A stretch of DNA of 11,067 nt from positions 1-11,067 of the forward strand of contig JAITRI010000088.1 in assembly GCA_031288455.1 (NCBI GenBank), read 5' to 3'. Under the pieces are notes generated by a model. It was not told the origin of the DNA, did not search any database, and saw only the letters and a list, made by a program, of their open reading frames with translations. The translations under genes were made by a program, and so were the position numbers. Below, piece by piece: positions 1 to 7,613 of the stretch (position 1 is the stretch's first letter; every line of letters begins with the position of its first letter). Source of the DNA: Puniceicoccales bacterium. Lineage in GTDB: Bacteria; Verrucomicrobiota; Verrucomicrobiia; Opitutales; JAIRKQ01.

Positions 1-985
1 CATTAATATCTTTTCCATCGTTTACCTCGCATAGAAATCCAGTGATCCCCTTTAGCGCACAGGTGCGCGCATTCCCCAGATTTTCACCGTTTGAATAGCC
101 GATGTCGTAGCATTGGGTGTAAAGCTCACAGGCTTTTTTTGCAAACTCTTTACCGGCAGCGTCGCCGTGCTTTTTGGCATATGCTAGGGCAATGATGGTC
201 ATTTTGTTCCCTTGGGAGATCGAGTCATCTATCGAGAAAAAGGATTTATTGTGCTCTGATATTGCGCTGTAATTTTTTTCGCACTCTTTCATCGTTGCGC
301 CGGCGGTCGATGCGTCTAAACCTTTGGTTGCGGCAATTGCATTGATGATTCCGGTTTGCACTTGTTTCTCGCAAAACTTGCGCGCTAGAGGCCATTCTCC
401 CTCCGTTATTTTGAGATTTTCAATGAGATGCTCGAGTGCCACGTCAATCACTGCCATCGCAGCGTCGCGAGGAACTCCAGCTTGCTCCATCGCAGATACA
501 CAGGGTGCGCATACTGTAATTAGCTTGCCTACTTCACTGGCATGTGACTCGCAATTTTTATCGCAGAGAGGGAGTATTGTTGGCAGGTATTTCCCAATGA
601 AAGTGGCGGCGATGTCCGTATCATTGGAATTGTTGTGTGGACTATAGCCCGAGAGCGCCTGGGCGAGGTCCTTCGCAGTATACCCTTTTCCAGCATCGTC
701 CGTCGCTACGATTTTTTCTTGTGGGATGGATGTCGTTTCTTCCAGCGTGATTGGTCCTGTTTCCGAATAGATAGCACTTCGGTTATTTAGACCAGCCATC
801 GGGACTGTTCTTGCCTTCTCATCGTGTGGCGCCGAATAGCTACTGTATCCAAGCCCCACCTTTGCCGCAACAGCGGTTCCTAGGAAATTGGGAATTTTAT
901 TTTTCTGCCCCGCGTAGGAAACATCTCCCGTGGCGTCTGGCGATATCGCTTGCACGTAGGCAATTGTACGCAAATGCTGCGGCAT
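1..985 (-). CDS. Unknown cysteine-rich protein, N-terminal part (runs off left edge)
   Basis: A minus-strand frame stays open from the left edge to a stop at 1130-1132. I traced it codon by codon from 799 to 1 and found no stop. From the ATG at 985 it gives 328 residues; from the ATG at 799 (MAGLNNRSAIYSETG) it gives 266. Neither start has a good Shine-Dalgarno. A promoter-like pair at 990-963 would lie inside the longer version and so favours 799, but the added 62 residues read like protein (IPNFLGTAVAAKVGLGY). The start is therefore undecided. The visible part has a Ser/Thr-rich head, then what looks like mostly alpha-helical sequence with ten cysteines in the last 266 residues, including LPLCDKNCES, VCAPC and KKACELYTQC. 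I see no signal peptide, membrane segment or known motif. It is divergent from pheT and not obviously part of that unit. I do not recognise the family. A host-interaction protein is possible but only a guess. Confidence 0.72.
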   Translation of the reverse strand, partial: MPQHLRTIAYVQAISPDATGDVSYAGQKNKIPNFLGTAVAAKVGLGYSSYSAPHDEKARTVPMAGLNNRSAIYSETGPITLEETTSIPQEKIVATDDAGKGYTAKDLAQALSGYSPHNNSNDTDIAATFIGKYLPTILPLCDKNCESHASEVGKLITVCAPCVSAMEQAGVPRDAAMAVIDVALEHLIENLKITEGEWPLARKFCEKQVQTGIINAIAATKGLDASTAGATMKECEKNYSAISEHNKSFFSIDDSISQGNKMTIIALAYAKKHGDAAGKEFAKKACELYTQCYDIGYSNGENLGNARTCALKGITGFLCEVNDGKDIN

Positions 986-990
986 TGCAA
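963..990 (-). promoter_or_regulatory. Candidate sigma70-like promoter for the left-edge gene
   Basis: On the minus strand TTGCAA (990-985) is followed after 16 bases by TACAAT (968-963), nine of twelve consensus positions. A 10-bp perfect palindrome, CATTGCAATG (983-992), overlaps the -35 box and the upstream ATG and could be an operator. If this promoter is real, the gene starts downstream, most simply at the ATG at 799. Confidence 0.35.
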
Positions 991-1074
991 TGTTTTTTCG
1001 CGCTCCGTTCCCTGCGCTTCGCGGACGTGTGCCATTGAATTTTTTGGTGCGAGCGCCGTTCGCAGAATATAAGC

Positions 1075-1091
1075 CGCGCGCAACGCGCGCG
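1075..1091. repeat. GC-only perfect inverted repeat (7-bp arms, AAC loop)
   Basis: CGCGCGC and GCGCGCG are separated by AAC, giving a very stable hairpin in either strand. The arms are alternating purine-pyrimidine. It lies between the two divergent candidate promoters and is followed on the plus strand by AT-rich sequence, without a run of T long enough for a convincing terminator. Its function is unknown. It may simply separate the two transcription units. Confidence 0.55.
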
Positions 1092-1108
1092 AAATTTTCA
1101 AACTTTTC

Positions 1109-1136
1109 TTGTAAATGTCCGAGAAATTTTTACTAG
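1109..1136 (+). promoter_or_regulatory. Candidate promoter for the pheT-gatC-gatA unit
   Basis: TTGTAA (1109-1114) and TACTAG (1131-1136) are separated by 16 bases, and the pheT ATG follows 21 bases after the -10 box. The match is partial and visual only. The position is sensible because the upstream neighbour is divergent, so pheT needs its own promoter. Confidence 0.35.
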
Positions 1137-1157
1137 CTCGGCAAATTCGGTAGTAGT

Positions 1158-3584
1158 ATGAGGATAAGTTTGAATTGGCTGCGCAGATATGTGCCGCTGT
1201 CCATGGGGGACGGTGACTTGCGTGACGTTCTCACATCCATGGGGATGGAAGTGGAGAGCGTGGAGCACATTGGCGTATCGCCGCAACGGACGCTTGTGGT
1301 GGGAGAAATAGTGGAAATTTTGCGGCATCCCAATGCGGATAAACTGTCGCTGTGCAGGGTGATGGTTGGCGAAAATGACGTGCGGCAGATAGTTTGTGGG
1401 GCGAAAAATTTTACGCCGCATGACCACGTTCCGGTGGCGCTGCCGGGAACGGTTCTTCCGGGGGAGTTTAGAATAGACAGGACAAATCTGCGGGGAGTCG
1501 ATTCCGACGGCATGATGTGCAGCGGCAAGGAGCTCGGCATCGGAGATGACCACGTTGGACTGCTCATCCTCGACAGAAGCACGCGCGTGGGAGCATGTTT
1601 GCACGATGAGATCTCCATTGCCCATGACACAATCTTTGGCATATCACTGACGGCAAATCGTGGGGATTGCCTGAGTCACATCGGAGTCGCGCGCGACGTG
1701 GCGGCAAAATTAAACATTGCTCTGCAGCTGCCGCGCATTGGAAGCGGTGATGTTTCCGTTGGGATGCGCCCGGATGGACATTTTCTCCGGGAAATTTCCA
1801 TCGAGACGGAAAATTGCGACTGCTACTGCGCCATCTGCGTCGCCAACGTAAAGATCGCCGACAGCCCAGACTGGATGAAGCGTGACCTTGCCGCGGCCGG
1901 AGTGCGCGCCATCAACGGTGCCGTTGACATAGGGAACTGGGTGATGATGGAGACAGGCCAGCCGGTGCACATTTTCGATGCGCGCAAAATCCTCGGCGAA
2001 CAGCTGCTGATAAGGCAGGCCCGTGACGGCGAAACGATGGTCTCGCTGGACGGAAAGGCGCGCGCGATGGACTCCAGCATGACCGTAATTTGCGACGCCA
2101 AGCGGCCGCTTGTGATAGCCGGTGTAGTTGGCAGCGTCGATGCGGAAGTGGACGCGGCAACGACGAATATTCTAATAGAAAGCGCCCACTTTAATCCGGA
2201 CAGCATAAGGAGGACTGCGAGGAAGCTCAACGTTTCAACGGAGAGCTCATACCGGCTCGCGCGCGACACAGACACCGGAAACGTGGCAAATTGTGGACGG
2301 CGGGTGGCGGATTTGGTTGTTGAAATCTGCGGCGGAGAAATCGTTTCCCGCTGCTGGCAAGTGGGTGTGCCTAAGCGGCAGCAGCATTCCATTGATTTCC
2401 TAACGGCATCCATCGAAAAATTGTGCGGATTCAAAATCCCACTGGATGCCGCCGAAGGCATCCTGCAGCGACTTGGGTTTTCCATTGGAAAAATCAGCGG
2501 CGACAGGTGGAACGTTACTGTCCCGACGCATAGGCCTGACATCACCTGTTCCGCCGACATAGTTTCCGAATGCCTGAGAATATACGGCGCCGATAGGATT
2601 CCGATCGTGTCAACGGCGTGCAATGGCATACGCAATGAGTCGGATCCAACGGCCACATTCTGCAAAAATGTCAGCAATTACCTGTCGAGTCGCGCATTTT
2701 TCGAGTGCTGCAATCTTTCGCTGCGCAATTCATGGGAAGTGCATGCGCTTTGCGGGCCCGGGTCAGCGTTGGAGATGCAGAACCCGCTAAGTTCGGATCA
2801 GAATTGCTATCGAAATTCGCTGCTGTTCGGGCTATTGGATTCGCTGAGATTTAACCTGCAGAATGGAAATTTTGACGGTAAATTCTTCGAAACGGGACGC
2901 GTCGCGCTGAAGATCGACGGCGAATTCAACGAGTGTCTTTCCGTCTGTTTTCTGCAACTGGCGCAGCCGCTGCAGCGCTCCTGGCGCGCCGAAAAATCCT
3001 CCGATTTCTACGACATCAAGTCGCTGATGCTGCCGATTTTGAGAAATTTTACCGGGGAAATTCCTCCCTTCAGCGCAAATGGAAATGGGAAAATTTGGCA
3101 GTCCGGATATTCCGCCGTCTGTGGATCTCTGCGCGATGATGGCTTCACTGCGACGTGCGGATTCATCGATTCACTTTTGGCAAAAAGATTTGACCTCAGG
3201 ACGCATGTGCTGGCGGCTGAAATTATCGCACTCCCGGCCACGTTTGACAGAGAAAGGAGCGCCATCGGCTACGCTCAGTTCAGCCAATTTCCGCGCGTAT
3301 CGCGGGACATATCGCTGATAGTCGGAGAGGATGAGGCGGCCGATGCGGTGGAAAATAATGTGCTGAATGCCGCCAAAGGGCACATCGCGAATGATGTTTT
3401 CATAGAATCGATCAACATTTTCGATGTCTACGGCGGCAGAGAAATTCCAGATGGCACGAAAAACATCGGCCTAACAATAAATTATCGCTCCAGCGGAAGA
3501 ACCCTGACTGACGCCGAGGTGCAGGCATCATTCACCGCCATGCAACGGGAAATGGAACCGCTTTACCGCATAAGGAAACAATGA
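1158..3584 (+). CDS. pheT: Phenylalanyl-tRNA synthetase beta subunit
   Basis: PheT pairs with PheS in an alpha2-beta2 enzyme that charges tRNA-Phe in the cytoplasm; the beta chain binds tRNA and edits mischarged tyrosine. The 808 residues match the family length (about 800). Visible in order: the N-terminus MRISLNWLRRYV; the EMAP-like tRNA-binding fold with HPNADKLSLCRV near 57-68; the B3/B4 editing domain, about 215-385, with the IRRTARKLNVSTESSYRLARD block at 350-370; the B5 domain near 410-482 ending RIYGADRIP; and the C-terminal anticodon-binding fold starting FPRVSRDISLIV near 711. Odd points: the usual pair of adjacent Glu in B5 is Ser470-Glu471, and the editing loop often written GVMGG reads GVVGS (322-326). 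pheS, normally just upstream, is absent; the upstream gene is divergent. There is no clear Shine-Dalgarno. The stop overlaps the gatC start (ATGA). Identification is secure. Confidence 0.98.
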   Translation: MRISLNWLRRYVPLSMGDGDLRDVLTSMGMEVESVEHIGVSPQRTLVVGEIVEILRHPNADKLSLCRVMVGENDVRQIVCGAKNFTPHDHVPVALPGTVLPGEFRIDRTNLRGVDSDGMMCSGKELGIGDDHVGLLILDRSTRVGACLHDEISIAHDTIFGISLTANRGDCLSHIGVARDVAAKLNIALQLPRIGSGDVSVGMRPDGHFLREISIETENCDCYCAICVANVKIADSPDWMKRDLAAAGVRAINGAVDIGNWVMMETGQPVHIFDARKILGEQLLIRQARDGETMVSLDGKARAMDSSMTVICDAKRPLVIAGVVGSVDAEVDAATTNILIESAHFNPDSIRRTARKLNVSTESSYRLARDTDTGNVANCGRRVADLVVEICGGEIVSRCWQVGVPKRQQHSIDFLTASIEKLCGFKIPLDAAEGILQRLGFSIGKISGDRWNVTVPTHRPDITCSADIVSECLRIYGADRIPIVSTACNGIRNESDPTATFCKNVSNYLSSRAFFECCNLSLRNSWEVHALCGPGSALEMQNPLSSDQNCYRNSLLFGLLDSLRFNLQNGNFDGKFFETGRVALKIDGEFNECLSVCFLQLAQPLQRSWRAEKSSDFYDIKSLMLPILRNFTGEIPPFSANGNGKIWQSGYSAVCGSLRDDGFTATCGFIDSLLAKRFDLRTHVLAAEIIALPATFDRERSAIGYAQFSQFPRVSRDISLIVGEDEAADAVENNVLNAAKGHIANDVFIESINIFDVYGGREIPDGTKNIGLTINYRSSGRTLTDAEVQASFTAMQREMEPLYRIRKQ

Positions 3585-3892
3585 CAACTGGCACAGAAAA
3601 AAACCACATTGGGGCGGAGGTGGACGTTGACCACATCGCCACGCTCGCGCGCATCCACCTGACGGAGTCCGAAAAGGAAGAATTGCGCAAAAATCTGGCG
3701 TCAATCCTGGAACACTTCCGGGAGCTTTCATCGGTAAACGTCGATGGCATCGAGCCGTCCGCACACGCATTTCCGCTGTACGACGTGCTGCGGGAAGATG
3801 ACGCCGCCGGAGCGTTCGATGTGCAAACGGCACTCTCCAATGCTCCAAAACAGCGCAGCGGACTGATTATTGTTCCAAAGGTGATAGAGTAG
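3581..3892 (+). CDS. gatC: Asp/Glu-tRNA amidotransferase subunit C
   Basis: GatC is the small stabilising subunit of GatCAB, which amidates Glu-tRNA-Gln and/or Asp-tRNA-Asn. The 103 residues fit the family (about 95-100). The typical start VDHIATLARIHLTESEKEEL lies near residues 16-35, followed by a helix with LASILEHFREL and the C-terminal block LSNAPKQRSGLIIVPKVIE. The stretch AHAFPLYDVLRED resembles GatC of Verrucomicrobiota as I remember it. The start overlaps the pheT stop as ATGA and has AAGGA at 3572-3576, four bases upstream, so the two genes are probably translationally coupled. gatA follows after nine bases. Confidence 0.95.
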   Translation: MTTGTEKNHIGAEVDVDHIATLARIHLTESEKEELRKNLASILEHFRELSSVNVDGIEPSAHAFPLYDVLREDDAAGAFDVQTALSNAPKQRSGLIIVPKVIE

Positions 3893-3896
3893 GGAG
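3892..3896 (+). promoter_or_regulatory. Strong ribosome-binding site for gatA
   Basis: GGGAG begins on the last base of the gatC stop codon and ends five bases before the gatA ATG. It fixes the gatA start at 3902 and is one of the clearest Shine-Dalgarno sites in the window. Confidence 0.7.
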
Positions 3897-3901
3897 CGGA
3901 A

Positions 3902-5368
3902 ATGGACGGCGAAATTTTCTACGGGTCAGCGGCGGAATTGGAGAGGCTATTGGACAGCGGAGAGCTCACGTCGCAGGAGCTGACGGAGGCAGTGATCGCA
4001 AGGACGAAGCTGGTCGACAAAAAGCTGAACGCGTTCATTCACTTCGACGAGGAAAAGACGATGCGCGAAGCGATTGCATCCGACAGGAGGCGGAAATCAG
4101 GCAGGAAAATGAGTGCTCTCGACGGCATTCCGATCGGCATTAAAGACCTCATTGCGGAGCGTGGACAGCCGATGACATGCGGCTCAAAAATTCTTAGTGG
4201 GTATGTTTCCCCATACGACGCGACGGTCGTGGAGCGCATGCGCGAATCCGGATGTGTGCTGTGGGGAAGATTGAACATGGACGAGTTTGCCATGGGGTCG
4301 TCCAATGAAAATTCACACTTCGGGAATGTCGCAAATCCGTGGGACATTTCCAGGGTGCCCGGAGGAAGCAGTGGCGGGAGCGCAGCGGCCGTTGCGGCGG
4401 GAGAAGCGATATTGGCGCTCGGGAGCGACACCGGAGGATCCGTCCGCCAACCGGCAGCATTCTGCGGAATTGTTGGGCTGAAACCATCCTACGGTGCCGT
4501 AAGCAGGTATGGACTGGTGGCATTCGCCAGCTCCCTCGACCAGGTGGGACAATTCGGTCGGACGGTTGCCGATGTTGCCTCACTATTTCAGATAATTTCC
4601 GGCCATGACGAGCGCGATTCCTCCAGCTATCCGTTCGAAAAAAGGGATTACGGCGCCGAACTTTCCAATCATTCGCGGGTGAAGAGAATCGGGATTCCGA
4701 AGGAGTGCTTTGGAGACGGACTGGATGAGGAAATCAGGCGGGCGATAGAAGCGGCCATCGATTTTTACGGAAGCGGAGGGCATGAAATCGTGGAAGTTTC
4801 ACTGCCGACGATAGAATACGCCATTCCGGTGTACTACGTCATCGCGACCGCGGAAGCGTCGGCGAATTTGGCGAGATTCGACGGCATCAGGTACGGCTAT
4901 CGATCCGCCGCGGCGCAAAATGCCATTGACATATACTTCAAGACGCGCGGAGAAGGGTTTGGGGCGGAGGTGAAGCGAAGAATCATGCTGGGGACATACG
5001 TTCTCAGCAGCGAGAATTTCGAATCCTGTTATCTGCGGGCGCAGAAGGTGCGCACGATGATACGCGGAGATTTCATGCGAGTTTTCACCGATGTGGATGC
5101 GATGATCACGCCGGTGACTCCAAGCGCAGCATTTAAAATCGGAGAAAAAATTGCGGATCCCATGCGGATGTATCTGAGTGACATATATACCATATCCGTC
5201 AACTTGGCGGGCGCATGCGGACTATCGCTTCCCTGCGGATTTTCAAAAACCGGACTGCCAATCGGCATGCAAATCATAGGCAGGCCATTCCACGAGCATG
5301 AGATTTTGGCGCTCGCCAATGAGTTCGAACTGGCGCACGATTTCAGAGGCATGCATCCGGATATTTAA
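3902..5368 (+). CDS. gatA: Asp/Glu-tRNA amidotransferase subunit A
   Basis: GatA is the amidase-signature subunit of GatCAB. It hydrolyses glutamine to release the ammonia used by GatB on the mischarged tRNA. The 488 residues equal the usual length. The Ser-cisSer-Lys triad is complete: Lys81 in IPIGIKDL, Ser156 in PGGSSGGSAAA and nucleophile Ser180 in SDTGGSVRQPA. These align with K79, S154 and S178 of Staphylococcus aureus GatA as I recall them, with a constant offset of two. The C-terminus has the conserved SLPCGFSKTGLPIGMQIIG near 444-462. It follows gatC by nine bases in the same unit. gatB is not next to it: a 120-base gap leads to dnaX, so gatB must lie elsewhere. Nothing suggests damage. 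Confidence 0.98.
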   Translation: MDGEIFYGSAAELERLLDSGELTSQELTEAVIARTKLVDKKLNAFIHFDEEKTMREAIASDRRRKSGRKMSALDGIPIGIKDLIAERGQPMTCGSKILSGYVSPYDATVVERMRESGCVLWGRLNMDEFAMGSSNENSHFGNVANPWDISRVPGGSSGGSAAAVAAGEAILALGSDTGGSVRQPAAFCGIVGLKPSYGAVSRYGLVAFASSLDQVGQFGRTVADVASLFQIISGHDERDSSSYPFEKRDYGAELSNHSRVKRIGIPKECFGDGLDEEIRRAIEAAIDFYGSGGHEIVEVSLPTIEYAIPVYYVIATAEASANLARFDGIRYGYRSAAAQNAIDIYFKTRGEGFGAEVKRRIMLGTYVLSSENFESCYLRAQKVRTMIRGDFMRVFTDVDAMITPVTPSAAFKIGEKIADPMRMYLSDIYTISVNLAGACGLSLPCGFSKTGLPIGMQIIGRPFHEHEILALANEFELAHDFRGMHPDI

Positions 5369-5488
5369 ATCTTCGCCGCGGATTATTTTGCGAATTGTTT
5401 GGGCAATATCGCTTTACTTTGCTGTGATATTTCTCAGGATGTCGGAAAAATGCCGGCAGAGTCCACAGCGGGAGGGTTAGAAAAGAAT
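5369..5488 (+). other. Intergenic stretch between gatA and dnaX
   Basis: I see no clear terminator or strong promoter in these 120 bases. An alternative in-frame dnaX ATG lies at 5450 and another at 5399. GGGAGGG at 5470-5476 is a Shine-Dalgarno-like run 12 bases before the GTG chosen for dnaX. dnaX may be read through from gatA. Confidence 0.4.
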
Positions 5489-6706
5489 GTGAATTCCTAC
5501 AGAGTCATCGCGCTGCGCTGGCGACCGAAGACATTCGGCGAAATCATCGGCCAGTCGCACATCGTCACAACCCTGACGAATGCCATACTCTCCGGGAGAG
5601 TGGCGCATGCCTATTTATTTGTTGGGCCGCGGGGCACGGGAAAAACAACAACGGCACGCCTGTTGGCGGCGGCATTGAACGCAAAAAATGGACCATCGGT
5701 GGACTTTGACAGCGGCGATGAAATTTCGCTGGCGATTGCGTCCGGAAACTGTCTCGATGTGATAGAAATAGACGGCGCCTCCAACAATTCCGTCGAACAG
5801 ATACGCGATCTGCGGGAGGAATGCCGCTATGCGCCGACATTCTGCCGCTATAAAATATACATCATCGACGAGGTGCACATGCTGTCCAACGCCGCCTTCA
5901 ATGCGCTGCTCAAAACATTGGAGGAGCCTCCGCCGCACGTGAAATTCATTTTTGCGACCACCGATGCGCACAAAGTTCCGCCGACTGTAGCGTCGCGCTG
6001 CCAACGGTTTTCATTCCGTCCTGTCCCGAAGGATGTGCTGGTTGGAAAACTATCGGAAATAGTTGCGGCGGAGAGCGCAAATGTGTCACGGGACGCGCTG
6101 GAGACAATCGCCAGGCTGGCAAACGGCGGTGTCCGCGATGCGGAATCGATCCTCGACCGAATGCTAACATTCTGCGGGGGAGAGGTGACTGCGAATGACG
6201 TCAATGCGGCCTATGGCCTTGCTGACAGTGGGACGATCGATGACATTATCGGCGCCATGTACTTTGGGGACTACGGCAAACTCATCGCCATTGCGCACAA
6301 AATCTCGCAGCGGAACTGCGACATGTACCGCGTTCTGTGCGACGTTGAAACGAGAGTTCACGAGCAGCTGGCAAATATTTTGGACGGCGACGGAACATAT
6401 CCGGATAGAATGATTCGCATTCTCGAGGAAATAAATGCATCGAAGGAGCTCCTCAGGACTGGCATTTCGGAAACTGTCAACTTCGAAACGGCGCTGCTGC
6501 GCGCCGCCGAACGCGGGCAGTCCCGCGCCATAGATGCAATAATAGGAGACATTCGCGCGCTGCGCGCCACCGCCGCCGGAAAAACGGAGAACTCCGCCGC
6601 TGCCGACGATTCGGCGGGTCATAAATCTCGCCTGTCGCAGAATGTTCAATCGCTGCTGCGGGATGAATTTCGCGCACAAATAAGCGTCATGGATGCGAAT
6701 GAATGA
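5489..6706 (+). CDS. dnaX: DNA polymerase III clamp-loader subunit, short (gamma-like) DnaX
   Basis: DnaX is the ATPase of the clamp loader that places the sliding clamp at primed DNA. I chose the GTG at 5489 because it gives the family N-terminus (VNSYRVIALRWRPKTFGEIIGQ); in-frame ATGs at 5450 and 5399 would add 13 or 30 atypical residues. The protein has 405 residues: Walker A GPRGTGKTT (46-54), Walker B IIDEVHML (125-132), and SRC (169-171) with the arginine finger. Two oddities. First, the zinc-binding module between Walker A and EIDGASNN normally carries four cysteines; here residues 64-88 have only Cys88. Second, it ends soon after the domain III region and so lacks the tau-specific domains that bind the helicase and polymerase alpha; most bacterial DnaX proteins are about 550-650 residues. 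The stop overlaps the next gene, so no missing tail lies directly downstream. Confidence 0.96.
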   Translation: MNSYRVIALRWRPKTFGEIIGQSHIVTTLTNAILSGRVAHAYLFVGPRGTGKTTTARLLAAALNAKNGPSVDFDSGDEISLAIASGNCLDVIEIDGASNNSVEQIRDLREECRYAPTFCRYKIYIIDEVHMLSNAAFNALLKTLEEPPPHVKFIFATTDAHKVPPTVASRCQRFSFRPVPKDVLVGKLSEIVAAESANVSRDALETIARLANGGVRDAESILDRMLTFCGGEVTANDVNAAYGLADSGTIDDIIGAMYFGDYGKLIAIAHKISQRNCDMYRVLCDVETRVHEQLANILDGDGTYPDRMIRILEEINASKELLRTGISETVNFETALLRAAERGQSRAIDAIIGDIRALRATAAGKTENSAAADDSAGHKSRLSQNVQSLLRDEFRAQISVMDANE

Positions 6707-7613
6707 TGCTCGACCCAAGCTAAGCGGCGCCGTTGACTCGTTTCTCGCGCACATGGAACTGGAGAAGGGAAGCGGAGAAAATACAATTGCCGGCTATGAA
6801 AATGACCTGAATTCTCTGGTAGCATTTCTCGCCGAACGCGGCATCTGCGACTGGGAATCGGTTGCCATTGAAACGCTGCGCGATTGGTTGGCGCACATGA
6901 AGAAAAGTGGGCATTCGCCGGCGACCGCGGCGAGAAAACTATCGGCGTTGCGCTCATTTGCGAAATTTGCGAAGGCCGAGAAAATTGCGGATTTGGAAAT
7001 TGTAAAGCTCCTAAAAAGTCCGAGGTGCTCTAGGAAACTTCCCGAAGTCTTGAGCGGAGATGAGGTGTCAAAGCTTTTGGAAATGAATTGCCTTGGCGAT
7101 CCGCTGCTCATGCGCAACGGAGCAATGTTCGAACTGATGTACAGCAGCGGCCTGCGAGTGTCTGAATTGTGCGCCATCAAAATACAGGCCATCGATTTGG
7201 AAAACGGATTCATTCGCGTCTACGGCAAGGGCTCAAGGGAGAGAATCGTTCCATTTGGATCCGCTGCGAAGGAGAAATTGGAAAAATATTTGGCGGACGT
7301 GCGACCGCAGTTTGTAACCGCAAAAACCGATGGCACGCTATTCATCGGCATCACGGGGCGCAAATTGTCGCGGAAGACGGTGTGGTTGCATCTCCGAAAA
7401 CACATGCAGTTGGCCGGCATAGCAAAGGCGGCGACTCCGCACACATTGCGCCACTCATTCGCCACGCATCTCCTGGAAAATGGAGCGGATCTGCGCGCCA
7501 TTCAGGAAATGTTGGGACACGCCGACATTTCAACGACGCAGATTTATACGGCCGTCGACAGAAAACGCCTCGTCTCGGGCTATAGAAAATTCCACCCGCG
7601 CGATAAATTTTAG
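6693..7613 (+). CDS. xerD: Site-specific tyrosine recombinase, XerC/XerD type
   Basis: Xer recombinases resolve chromosome dimers at dif near the replication terminus. The 306 residues match the family (about 300). An N-terminal core-binding domain (about 8-100, SGENTIAGYENDLNSL) precedes the catalytic domain. All six catalytic residues are present: Arg155 (GLRVSEL), Lys179 (GKGSRER), His250 and Arg253 (HTLRHSFATH), His276 (GHADIST) and nucleophile Tyr285 (TQIYT). VYGKGSRERIVP and the HPR near the C-terminus lean towards XerD, but XerC cannot be excluded; Verrucomicrobiota-like genomes may carry a single XerC/D-type protein. The start at 6693, or 6699, overlaps the end of dnaX by 14 or 8 bases. 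I see no phage or integron genes nearby, so this is a housekeeping recombinase, not an integrase of a mobile element. Confidence 0.95.
   Translation: MRMNDARPKLSGAVDSFLAHMELEKGSGENTIAGYENDLNSLVAFLAERGICDWESVAIETLRDWLAHMKKSGHSPATAARKLSALRSFAKFAKAEKIADLEIVKLLKSPRCSRKLPEVLSGDEVSKLLEMNCLGDPLLMRNGAMFELMYSSGLRVSELCAIKIQAIDLENGFIRVYGKGSRERIVPFGSAAKEKLEKYLADVRPQFVTAKTDGTLFIGITGRKLSRKTVWLHLRKHMQLAGIAKAATPHTLRHSFATHLLENGADLRAIQEMLGHADISTTQIYTAVDRKRLVSGYRKFHPRDKF

Noticed and set aside
324..1038. Plus-strand frames of 107 and 75 codons opposite the left-edge gene
   Set aside because: They overlap the longer, uninterrupted minus-strand frame and show no start signal or recognisable protein features.
1098..2677. 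Long minus-strand open frames opposite pheT (up to 284 codons)
   Set aside because: They are antisense to a full, well-conserved pheT and encode no recognisable motif; GC-rich coding DNA often leaves the opposite strand open.
5399..5488. Longer dnaX starts at 5399 or 5450
   Set aside because: They add residues with no counterpart in DnaX as I know it, whereas the GTG at 5489 gives the usual N-terminus and follows a GGGAGGG run. The choice remains open to experiment.
6693..7613. The tyrosine recombinase as an integrase of a mobile element
   Set aside because: Its length, XerD-type motifs and overlap with dnaX fit a housekeeping Xer protein. No att-like repeats, tRNA gene or phage genes are nearby.
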